Of a stretch of DNA of 40,839 bases, positions 1-6,492 are shown piece after piece; position 1 is the first letter of the stretch; each line of letters opens with the position of its first letter. Origin of the DNA: Neisseria sp. Its GTDB lineage: Bacteria > Pseudomonadota > Gammaproteobacteria > Burkholderiales > Neisseriaceae. The stretch covers positions 1 to 40,839 of the forward strand of contig JAUNTY010000023.1 in NCBI GenBank assembly GCA_030538415.1, written 5' to 3'. Under the pieces are notes generated by a model that ran no database searches, was not told the origin of the DNA, and saw nothing but the letters and a program-made list of their open reading frames with translations. Both the position numbers and the translations under genes were made by a program.

Positions 1-8
1 ACGACTGG

Positions 9-28
9 ATTCCCGCCTGCGCGGGAAT
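9..28. repeat. dRS3-like 20-bp repeat
   Basis: The sequence ATTCCC, 8 bases, GGGAAT forms a 20-bp inverted repeat with the form of the neisserial dRS3 element. It lies in a gene-free stretch (1-264) that otherwise holds only a second repeat (127-206) and a DUS hairpin (201-238). Confidence 0.75.
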
Positions 29-126
29 GACGAAAATCTGGCGATTTTCTGTCTGCCTCAGGGAGAAATACATTTCTGAAAATCAAAAGATATTTCATTT
101 GCTTATCTCGAACTCACGATTAGACA

Positions 127-206
127 AGATCGAGACCTTTGCACAAAAATAACCGTTGCACCCGCGCAAGCGGGCGCGGCGGGCGGGGAATTTTGCAAAG
201 GCTTGA
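127..206. repeat. Dispersed GC-rich hairpin repeat, copy 1
   Basis: The block is bounded by GACCTTTGCA and its near complement TTTTGCAAAGGC. It contains AAAAATAACCG followed by a GC-rich inverted segment (CACCCGCGCAAGCGGG). A related block lies in opposite orientation at about 30161-30206. Function is unknown. It resembles the intergenic repeats that flank genes in Neisseria. Confidence 0.55.
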
Positions 207-238
207 GGCCGTCTGAAAGGTTTCAGACGGCCTCAAGC
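201..238. terminator. Inverted-DUS hairpin
   Basis: A perfect 18-bp stem (201-218 with 221-238) with a 2-base loop is built from two opposed AGGCCGTCTGAA copies. It lies 27 bases past the stop of the minus-strand gene at 265-714 and probably ends its transcript, although the U-tract after it is weak. Confidence 0.6.
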
Positions 239-264
239 AGCTGTTACATCAACCGGATGGCTTT

Positions 265-714
265 TCAATCTGCCGGTAGGGCAAGTTCGGCGGGAAAATC
301 GGTCAATGCGGTTGTTTTGCACTTCCTGACATCGATATAACGGTGAGTGCCATCGGGTGATGCTGCGGCGTTTTGTATGATTAACCCGGATATGGCGCGC
401 CGCCGGCTCGAGAGTCTGTCGAGGCTGGTGTAGAGGGTATAACGGTAGTTGCCGTTTTCCAAAGCCAAATTAACCCACGCGCTGCGCCCTTTGCCGTCCC
501 AGCGCGGCGAGCGGGCAAGCACTTCTGCGCGGTCGTTTTCAAAGCGCAGTTCGGGTGTGTCTTTTCTGCCGTAACGGTAGCGGAAGCGGTCGTTTTGTTC
601 GGTCACCAAAATTTGTTTGCCGCGTTGGTCGGTGCAGGAAAAAATCACTTTGCCTTGAACGGCGGCGGGAAAAGCCAGGGCGGCAAGAAAAAGGATAAGA
701 GCGGCTTTGTTCAT
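265..714 (-). CDS. Small exported protein of unknown function
   Basis: This 149-residue protein starts with a typical Sec signal peptide: MNK, then a hydrophobic run LILFLAALAFPAAV, then a likely cleavage near VQG-K. The mature part is polar, rich in Arg and Tyr, and has two Cys (in FSCTD and RKCKT) that could form a disulfide in the periplasm. I do not recognise the family. A longer reading frame begins at 765, but the 17 extra codons run through a DUS and into the inverted repeat at 738-847. The ATG at 714, directly before the hydrophobic segment, is therefore the better start. The LOG-family gene lies upstream on the same strand, separated by that inverted repeat, so the two need not share a transcript. 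Confidence 0.7.
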   Translation of the reverse strand: MNKAALILFLAALAFPAAVQGKVIFSCTDQRGKQILVTEQNDRFRYRYGRKDTPELRFENDRAEVLARSPRWDGKGRSAWVNLALENGNYRYTLYTSLDRLSSRRRAISGLIIQNAAASPDGTHRYIDVRKCKTTALTDFPAELALPAD

Positions 715-737
715 GGTTTCAGACGGCCTTTTCATCA

Positions 738-847
738 AATTATGGCCAAATGATATATTTTTCATGCAAGTCTGCCAGCTCCCCTACCGTATGGTCTGCG
801 GCGCGGCTTGCTACCTTGCATGAAAAATATATCATTTGGCCATAATT
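738..847. repeat. 110-bp element with perfect 33-bp inverted repeats
   Basis: Arms 738-770 and 815-847 are perfect reverse complements over 33 bases, with a 44-base centre. Read on the minus strand, the centre contains GTAGCAAGCCGC, GCAGACCATACGG and TAGGGGAG. This order resembles the Correia-element core (AGCCGCAGACAGTAC, AGTACGGCAAGGCGAG). Total length is close to the 104-108 bp of the full CREE copies in this window, but the ends lack TATAGT. It could be a distant miniature element or a large RNA hairpin between two minus-strand genes. Confidence 0.6.
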
Positions 848-887
848 GCAAATTGTTTGGCTATGCCTTTTCAGACGGCCTGAAAGC

Positions 888-1619
888 CTACAAACCCAGC
901 GTCCAGCTGCTGTCGGCGGGCGAACACAATTCTTCGTTGATTCGGTCGTAATGCGAGAAAATGTGTTCCACAATTTCGTCTTCATCATCAATGATGTGGA
1001 ACAAATCCAGGTCGCATGCCGAAATCAGGCCGTTGCCCAAAAGCTGGTCTTTAATCCAGTCGACCATGCCTTGCCAGAAAGCGCGCCCCACCAGAATAAT
1101 CGGCCGCGGCGGGGTTTTGCCGGTTTGCACGAGGGTGAGGCTTTCAAACAATTCGTCCATGGTGCCGAAGCCGCCCGGCATCACCACATAGGCGATGGCG
1201 TGTTTCACAAACATCACCTTGCGCGGAAAAAAATGCTGGAATTTGATGGATAAATCCTGATAAGGATTGCCGTGCTGCTCGTGCGGCAACACGATATTCA
1301 GCCCCACCGCCGGGCTTTTGCCCGCAAACGCGCCCTTGTTGGCCGCCTCCATGATGCCGGGGCCGCCGCCGGAAATCACCGAAAAGCCCGCATCGGAAAG
1401 CTTGCGCGACAACCTTTCGGTAAAAAGATAATCGGGGTGGTCGGGCTTGGTACGCGCGCTGCCGTAAATGCTCACGGCAGGCTGGATGGCGTGCAGCTCT
1501 TCGCCCGCCTCCACAAATTCGGAAATGATTTTCAACACATGGTAAGACTCGCGCGCCTTGATTTCGCGGCGGGCTTCTTCGTTCAGAATCGGGTTGGGCA
1601 GTTTTTGATACAGGCTCAT
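888..1619 (-). CDS. LOG-family (TIGR00730-like) nucleotide 5'-monophosphate phosphoribohydrolase
   Basis: This 243-residue cytosolic protein has the Rossmann-like fold signature of the LOG / so-called lysine decarboxylase family. GSAR lies at 53-56, the glycine-rich GGGPGIMEA at 84-92, and the diagnostic PGGFGTMDE at 148-156. In characterised members this last motif and the Arg/Lys before it (FPRK) bind the nucleotide phosphate and hydrolyse the N-glycosidic bond of nucleoside 5'-monophosphates, releasing the base. The old lysine decarboxylase name is misleading. Bacterial roles include nucleotide salvage, and cytokinin-type products are possible. The start at 1619 is the only good ATG, and a DUS lies directly upstream. 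It appears to be monocistronic. The exact substrate cannot be read from the sequence. Confidence 0.88.
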   Translation of the reverse strand: MSLYQKLPNPILNEEARREIKARESYHVLKIISEFVEAGEELHAIQPAVSIYGSARTKPDHPDYLFTERLSRKLSDAGFSVISGGGPGIMEAANKGAFAGKSPAVGLNIVLPHEQHGNPYQDLSIKFQHFFPRKVMFVKHAIAYVVMPGGFGTMDELFESLTLVQTGKTPPRPIILVGRAFWQGMVDWIKDQLLGNGLISACDLDLFHIIDDEDEIVEHIFSHYDRINEELCSPADSSWTLGL

Positions 1620-1821
1620 TCAGACGGCCTCCGGGTGGGTGGATGGGTTTATTCTACCTAAATCCGCCCAATCGGCAAATGGCCGTCTGAAAAGAAATGC
1701 CCCGCTGCCGCGCCATTGATATAGCCAAAAATTATTTAGATAGCTTGGAATATTCTTTCTCTTTTCAGACGGCCTTGTTTATAGTTGCACACTCGCCCAA
1801 CTACCCCCTGAGGATACCCGC

Positions 1822-2619
1822 ATGAGCCTGCTTTCCGCCCGCAACATCACCTTGGGCTACCCGCAAAACGGCGGCATCAATACCGTGTTGCGCGATTTTT
1901 CTTTGGAGGTGCAAGAGGGCGAGCTTGTCGGCCTGATGGGCCCCAGCGGCGTCGGCAAATCTTCGCTGTTGCGCGTGTTGGCGGGCTTGGCCAAGCCGCT
2001 GGCGGGCGAAGTCGAGCTGTTCGGCAAACCGCTGACCAAGCCGCATCCGCGTTTGGGTTTCGTGTTCCAACAAGCGACGCTGCTGCCGTGGCTGAACGTG
2101 CGCGACAACGTCGCTTTCGGCCTCGATTTCCAGAGCCAGCCCGATTTGAGCCGCAGCGAGCGCAAACAGCGGGTGGATGAAGCCATCGAAGAAGTCGGCC
2201 TGGCGCACGCGGCGGAGCTGTTTCCCAGCGAGCTTTCCGGCGGCATGGCGCAACGCGTTTCCCTTGCCCGCACGTTGGCGCGCAATCCGGAAGTGTGGCT
2301 GCTCGACGAGCCGTTTTCCGCCCTCGATGCCGTTACCCGCACCGAAATGCAGGATTTGCTGCGCACGCTGATTAGCCGCCACCAAGCCAGCGCGGTGATG
2401 GTGACGCACGACATCGACGAAGCGCTGATTCTGGCCGACCGCGCCATCCTCATCGGCAACAAACCCGGCCGCCAAATCGGCGAATGGCGCTTGAGCCAAC
2501 CCTATCCGCGCCACGATGCGCTCTTGGAAATGAACAACGAGCGGGTGGAAATTTTGCAGGCGCTGCGCGATGCCCACGGCCACAAACGGCAGGTGGAAAC
2601 GGTGGAATTTGTGATTTAG
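1822..2619 (+). CDS. ABC transporter ATP-binding protein, NitT/TauT (SsuB/TauB-like) type
   Basis: This 265-residue ATPase subunit sits on the cytoplasmic face of an importer. Walker A is GPSGVGKSS (40-48), the Q-loop lies in GFVFQQATLLPW, the ABC signature is LSGGMAQRVSLAR (near 138) and Walker B is WLLDEPF (near 157-163), followed by the D-loop SALD and the switch His in MVTHD. The length and the phrase LLPWLNVRDNVAFGL are typical of the nitrate/sulfonate/taurine family. TGAGGA lies 5' of the ATG and supports this start. It is the first gene of a three-gene operon with the binding protein (2831) and permease (4123). Each gap of roughly 130-210 bp contains DUS sequences. The substrate is unknown. 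Confidence 0.9.
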   Translation: MSLLSARNITLGYPQNGGINTVLRDFSLEVQEGELVGLMGPSGVGKSSLLRVLAGLAKPLAGEVELFGKPLTKPHPRLGFVFQQATLLPWLNVRDNVAFGLDFQSQPDLSRSERKQRVDEAIEEVGLAHAAELFPSELSGGMAQRVSLARTLARNPEVWLLDEPFSALDAVTRTEMQDLLRTLISRHQASAVMVTHDIDEALILADRAILIGNKPGRQIGEWRLSQPYPRHDALLEMNNERVEILQALRDAHGHKRQVETVEFVI

Positions 2620-2662
2620 GCCGTCTGAAAGGATAACCTTCCTAACCCCGTTTCAGACGGCT
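2617..2662 (+). terminator. Inverted-DUS pair after ABC ATPase gene
   Basis: Two opposed GCCGTCTGAA copies follow the stop codon, separated by about 20 bases. They can form a hairpin and may attenuate transcription between the ATPase and binding-protein genes rather than stop it. Confidence 0.4.
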
Positions 2663-2675
2663 TTGAAGCAGATTC

Positions 2676-2742
2676 GTAGCGTGGGCTCTGCCCACGAACA
2701 AGCGGCCAATGTTTAGGGTTTCGCGGGCAAAACCCACGCTAC
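2676..2742. repeat. GTAGCGTGGGCTCTGCCCACG repeat, inverted pair
   Basis: The unit at 2676-2698 is followed by an inverted, diverged copy ending ACCCACGCTAC at 2742. A third copy with one mismatch over 23 bases lies at 12684-12706. This is a small dispersed intergenic repeat family with its own internal palindrome (CGTGGGC/GCCCACG). Confidence 0.6.
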
Positions 2743-2830
2743 ACGATGGCTATCCGCCGAAAAGGGGCAACCTCCTTAACCCCGTTTCAGACGGCCTCAA
2801 CATAAAAACACATACACAAGGAACCCCGAC

Positions 2831-3997
2831 ATGACCAGCCGCCGCGATTTTCTCAAGCTCGCCGCCCTTTTCAGCGCTGCAGGCAGCCTGCCGCTGTTGC
2901 AGGCTTGCGGCCAACGCGCCGCGCAAAATCCCGATGCGCCGCTGAAAATCGGCTACCTGCCGATTACCGATGCCACGCCCCTGCTGGTGGCGCACGCCGA
3001 GGGTTTGTTTGAAAAACACGGCATCAATGTCGAAAAACCGGTGTTGTTCCGCAGCTGGGCATCGCTGGTGGAAGCCTTTCTCAGCGGCCAGGTCAACCTG
3101 ATTCACCTGCTCTCGCCGATGAGCATTTGGGCGCGTTACGGCAGCGCCTCGCCGATTAAAGTGGTGATGTGGAACCATATGGCAGGCTCGGCGCTCACCG
3201 TCGCGCCCGATATCGCCACCGTTGCCGACTTGGGCGGCCAAACCGTGGCGATTCCGTTTTGGTATTCGATTCACAATGTGGTGTTGCAGAAAATCCTGCG
3301 CGAACACGGCCTCAAAGTGGTGGAGAAAAACCCGCAGGCAGGCGAAGTGAAGCTCAGCGTGATGGCGCCTTCCGACATGGTGGCCGCGCTCGCCAACCGC
3401 GCCATTGCCGGCTTTATCGTGGCCGAGCCGTTCAACGCCGTCGCCGAAGCCAAAGGCGTGGGCAAGGTATTGCGCTTTTCCGGCGATGTGTGGCGCGACC
3501 ATGCCTGCTGCGTGACCCTGATGCAGGAACACGACATCCAGCGCCGCCCCGAATGGGTGCAAAGCGTGGTCAACGCGCTGGTGGAAGGCCAGGCCTTTGC
3601 CGCCAAACACCGTGCCGACACCGCCGTGATGCTCTCCAAACAAGGCAAAAACCAATACACGCCGCACGAAGAAAAAGTGCTGCAAAACGTGCTCGCCCCC
3701 ACGCCCGATGCCTGGGCGCGCTACACCGAGCTCGGCATCATCCGCCACCCCGAATGGCGGCAAAACCGCATCGACTTCCAGCCCTACCCCTATCCTTCCT
3801 ACACCGAAAAACTGGTGGAAATGCTGAAAGAAACCCACATTGCGGGGGTGAACCGTTTTCTCGACGATTTAAGCCCCGCTCATGTGGCGCAGGATTTGGT
3901 GGACGACCGCTTTGTCAAACAAGCGGTGGAACGCGGCGGCTTCCAGCAACTTTTCGGCCTGAACGGCTGGACGCGCGAAGAAACGATTGTGGTGTGA
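2831..3997 (+). CDS. ABC transporter substrate-binding lipoprotein (NMT1/SsuA/NrtA-like) with Tat-type signal
   Basis: This 388-residue protein captures substrate in the periplasm and hands it to the permease. The N-terminus MTSRRDFLKLAALF carries a twin-arginine motif followed by a hydrophobic segment and a lipobox LLQAC (Cys26). It is therefore probably exported folded and lipid-anchored. The mature protein begins with IGYLPITDATPLLVAHAEGLFEKHGI, the usual first lobe of the NMT1/NrtA/SsuA fold. The later phrases HLLSPMSIWARYG and FIVAEPFNAVAEA are also typical of it. AAGGA lies ahead of the ATG. It is flanked by the ATPase and permease genes of the same operon. Nitrate, sulfonate, taurine, cyanate or a pyrimidine precursor are all possible ligands, and nothing in the neighbourhood decides between them. 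Confidence 0.88.
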   Translation: MTSRRDFLKLAALFSAAGSLPLLQACGQRAAQNPDAPLKIGYLPITDATPLLVAHAEGLFEKHGINVEKPVLFRSWASLVEAFLSGQVNLIHLLSPMSIWARYGSASPIKVVMWNHMAGSALTVAPDIATVADLGGQTVAIPFWYSIHNVVLQKILREHGLKVVEKNPQAGEVKLSVMAPSDMVAALANRAIAGFIVAEPFNAVAEAKGVGKVLRFSGDVWRDHACCVTLMQEHDIQRRPEWVQSVVNALVEGQAFAAKHRADTAVMLSKQGKNQYTPHEEKVLQNVLAPTPDAWARYTELGIIRHPEWRQNRIDFQPYPYPSYTEKLVEMLKETHIAGVNRFLDDLSPAHVAQDLVDDRFVKQAVERGGFQQLFGLNGWTREETIVV

Positions 3998-4122
3998 GGT
4001 GATGACAGGCCGTCTGAAAACAAGCCTGACAAACAACATCAACTACAAACAATATATGCCGTCTGAATTAAAAAGCCGCCATACCCCTTTCAGACGACCC
4101 CAATAAAAACCAAGGAAACCCC

Positions 4123-4875
4123 ATGCACACCGCCCTCAAAACCCCGCTCCTGAGCGCCACCGGCCTGCTGATTCTGCTGATAGTGTGGCAAATCGGTGCA
4201 AGCCTGTTGGCACAAACCATGCCCTTGGCCAATATGCTCGCCCCCTTGCCGACCTTCCAAAGCCTGTGGGAATTGCTTATCCACAACCAGCTTACCGGCC
4301 ACATCATCGCCAGCCTCAAGCGCGTGGCGGTGGGTTTGCTGTGGGCGCTGGCGTTCGGCGTGCCCGTCGGTTTGCTGGTCGGCCAATCGGCGCTGGCGGA
4401 AAAGCTCACCGGCACGTCTTTTCAATTTCTGCGCATGATTTCACCTCTGTCGTGGATGCCGGTGGTGGTGATGCTGCTCGGCATCGGCGACGCACCGATT
4501 TACTTCCTGCTCGCCTTTGCCGCCGTGTGGCCGATTCTGCTCAACACCGCCACCGGCGTGAAATCCATCGATAAGCAATGGCTGCAACTCGGCCACTCGC
4601 TCGCTGCCACCCGCCGCGAAATGCTATTTAAAATCATGCTGCCCGCCGTGTTCGGCCACATCCTCACCGGTCTGCGCCTCGCCGTCGGCGTGGTGTGGAT
4701 TGTGCTGGTGCCCTGCGAAATGCTGGGCGTTAATGAAGGCTTGGGCTATTTCATCCTCGACACCCGCGACCGCCTCGCCTATTCGGAGCTGATGGCCGCC
4801 ATCGTATTGATCGGCGCGCTCGGCTGGCTGCTCGATGCCGGCATCCGCAAGCTGCACTCACGTTGGGTGCATTGA
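4123..4875 (+). CDS. ABC transporter permease, NitT/TauT (SsuC/TauC-like) type
   Basis: This 250-residue inner-membrane subunit forms the translocation path. About six hydrophobic helices are visible, starting with LLSATGLLILLIVWQIGASLL. The EAA-type cytoplasmic loop that contacts the ATPase is seen around WLQLGHSLAATRREMLFKIMLPAVFGHILTGLRLAVG. Length and layout match single-domain BPD_transp_1 permeases of the nitrate/sulfonate/taurine family. AAGGA lies 9 bases before the ATG. It is the last gene of the operon and converges on moaA, with a CREE composite and a bidirectional DUS hairpin between them. No accessory enzyme such as a sulfonatase or nitrate reductase is linked to it in this window. 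Confidence 0.9.
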   Translation: MHTALKTPLLSATGLLILLIVWQIGASLLAQTMPLANMLAPLPTFQSLWELLIHNQLTGHIIASLKRVAVGLLWALAFGVPVGLLVGQSALAEKLTGTSFQFLRMISPLSWMPVVVMLLGIGDAPIYFLLAFAAVWPILLNTATGVKSIDKQWLQLGHSLAATRREMLFKIMLPAVFGHILTGLRLAVGVVWIVLVPCEMLGVNEGLGYFILDTRDRLAYSELMAAIVLIGALGWLLDAGIRKLHSRWVH

Positions 4876-4932
4876 GTTTGATGGATGCCCATCATAGGTG
4901 GCAAATACTGCGCGTTTTATCAGATTATTTTT

Positions 4933-5115
4933 TATAGTCGTTCCGTTAGTTTGATACAGCGTTGCTGTGCCTTGCCGTACTATAGTCGGAGAAATTAGAT
5001 TCTGATACAAGGCGGCGAACCGCAGACAGTACAGATAGTACGGCAAGGAGAGCCAACGCCGTAGCAGAAACTCATTTCTTCGACTATATAGCCGTCAATT
5101 TAGATTGAGACAAGG
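4933..5115. mobile_element. Composite of Correia-type elements (nested, rearranged)
   Basis: The left half of a type-B CREE (TATAGTCGTTCCG, ending CCGTAC at 4980) is followed directly by a complete 108-bp type-A CREE (4981-5088; ends TATAGTCGGAG and TTCGACTATA). After that comes an inverted end fragment of type B (TATAGCCGTCAATTTAG to about 5115). The left junction is the same TA in the core that is used at three other loci. The right arm does not continue the type-B core, so this copy was rearranged after insertion. Confidence 0.8.
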
Positions 5116-5147
5116 CCGTCTGAAAGATTGCTTTCAGACGGCCTTGT
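5110..5147. terminator. Bidirectional inverted-DUS terminator
   Basis: A perfect 17-bp stem (5110-5126 with 5131-5147) with a 4-base loop is formed from two opposed DUS. It lies between the convergent permease and moaA genes and can serve both strands. Confidence 0.75.
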
Positions 5148-5163
5148 CGTTTCCGGCTCCGCT

Positions 5164-6138
5164 TCAACCGCCGGTCAGCGCCATCACGCGGATGATTTTG
5201 TGCGGGTTTTCGACGAACTCGTGTTTTTCCGGCTTCATCATCATGGCGTTGCGGATGGCCTGCTCCAGCTCGGCATTGCTGCAACCGTCGCGCAGCAAAT
5301 CGCGCAGCGGCACTTTGTCTTCCTGCCCCAAACACAAATGGATATTGCCGGTGGCCGACAGGCGCACGCGGTTGCAGGTGGCGCAGAAATGCTGGCTCAT
5401 CGGCGTAATCAGGCCGAGGGTGAAGTCGCCGTTGCCGCTCTGCCAGTAGCGGGCGGGGCCGCCGCCGATTTTTCCCGCATACGGCGTAAGGCCGAATTTC
5501 TGCTGCAAATCGGCCAACACGGGCTGCAGGCTCACTTTGGCGTGCGCCTGGCCGGTGGCACCCATCGGCATCGCTTCAATCAGGTTGAGGATAAAACCGT
5601 TTTCGATGCAGAAAGCGACCATATCGTCCAAATCGGCGTCGTTGATACCTTTGAGCGGCACCATATTGATTTTGATGCGCTCGAAGCCCGCTTCTTTGGC
5701 GGTTTTGATGCCGTCGAGCACTTGCGGCAGGCAGTCGGTGCCGGTAATGTCTTTCACGCAGTCGCCGCGCAGCGAATCAAGGCTGATGTTGAGGCGGCGC
5801 ACGCCGGCGGCGCGCAAATCATGCGCCTGCTTGCCCAATTGGGTGCCGTTGGTGGTGAGGGAGATGTCTTCGACGCCGGGCTGGCGGTTGATTTCGGCGG
5901 CCAAGTCGGTCAGCCCCTTGCGCAGCAACGGCTCGCCGCCGGTGAGGCGGAAGCGCTTGGTGCCGAGACGGGCAAAAGCGGCGGCCACGCGGCCGAGCTC
6001 TTCAATGGTGAGCCATTCTTTGGGAACGGAAAAACCTTTGAAGCCTTTGGGCAGGCAGTAGGTGCAGCGCAAATCGCAGCGGTCGGTTACGGAAATGCGC
6101 AGATAGTCTACGGTGCGGCCGAATGCGTCGGTCAACAT
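5164..6138 (-). CDS. moaA: GTP 3',8-cyclase, molybdenum cofactor biosynthesis
   Basis: This 324-residue radical-SAM enzyme carries out the first step of molybdopterin synthesis, turning GTP into 3',8-cyclo-7,8-dihydroguanosine triphosphate in the cytoplasm. The N-terminal cluster motif is CDLRCTYC (CxxxCxxC), followed by the SAM-binding segment LTGGEPLLR. The C-terminal [4Fe-4S] site is visible as CATCNRVRLSATGNIHLC. The chain ends in the conserved Gly-Gly that activates MoaA. The open frame extends upstream to 6489, but that extension runs through a mini-CREE and lacks family sequence. The ATG at 6138, giving MLTDAFGRTVDYLRISVTDRC, matches the family. No other Moco genes are adjacent. It is followed by a DUS terminator and faces the ABC operon. 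Confidence 0.95.
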   Translation of the reverse strand: MLTDAFGRTVDYLRISVTDRCDLRCTYCLPKGFKGFSVPKEWLTIEELGRVAAAFARLGTKRFRLTGGEPLLRKGLTDLAAEINRQPGVEDISLTTNGTQLGKQAHDLRAAGVRRLNISLDSLRGDCVKDITGTDCLPQVLDGIKTAKEAGFERIKINMVPLKGINDADLDDMVAFCIENGFILNLIEAMPMGATGQAHAKVSLQPVLADLQQKFGLTPYAGKIGGGPARYWQSGNGDFTLGLITPMSQHFCATCNRVRLSATGNIHLCLGQEDKVPLRDLLRDGCSNAELEQAIRNAMMMKPEKHEFVENPHKIIRVMALTGG

Positions 6139-6201
6139 GATGGTGCTCGCTTTGGTGTGGTGTGCTGATGTCGGTTCGGGCAACGCGGCAGAACCGGTAT
6201 T

Positions 6202-6271
6202 TATAGTCGGAGATGTAGCTTCTGCTACAGCGTTGGCTTGCCTTGTACCGGCATCCACATCTTCGACTATA
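6202..6271. mobile_element. Mini Correia-type element (type A, core deleted)
   Basis: This is a 70-bp copy with ends TATAGTCGGAGATG and CATCTTCGACTATA. It lacks most of the central CREE core. It lies 64 bp upstream of the moaA start and so within the likely leader or promoter region of moaA. The rest of the 6139-6492 gap holds only DUS sequences. Confidence 0.8.
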
Positions 6272-6444
6272 TATCGCAGCACCTTGTTTTTCAATTGCTT
6301 CCATGCGTTTATTGTATGTCGGCGCGGCGCTTTTGTTGATGCTGCATTGTGGTTAGCGGCTAGTTCTTTTGGCGGATAGCCAAGCCGTCTGAAGTTATTA
6401 TAGCGGAAGCTTGAGCCGCTATCGTCATCATGTGCCCAAAAAAA

Positions 6445-6480
6445 GCAGGCCGTCTGAAAACCCGCTTTCAGACGGCCTGC
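6445..6480 (-). terminator. Inverted-DUS terminator after metG
   Basis: GCAGGCCGTCTGAAA and its complement form a hairpin with a loop of about 5 bases just past the metG stop on the minus strand. Confidence 0.75.
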
Positions 6481-6492
6481 CTGTCGCAAGGC

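Noticed and set aside
740-991. 83-codon minus-strand open frame across the 33-bp inverted repeat
   Set aside because: It overlaps the end of the LOG-family gene in another frame and is partly encoded by repeat sequence.
2620-2830. Possible gene or riboswitch in the gap between ABC ATPase and binding-protein genes
   Set aside because: The hairpins are explained by DUS and GTAGCGTGGGC repeats. No open frame or aptamer motif was found.
4858-5046. 62-codon minus-strand open frame (MPYYLYCLRFAALYQN...)
   Set aside because: It is translation of a Correia element; the same peptide words appear wherever the element occurs (for example near 28300 and 20850).
5128-6168. 346-codon plus-strand open frame
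   Set aside because: It is antisense to moaA, has a composition typical of reverse-frame translation of a GC-rich gene, and has no family motif.
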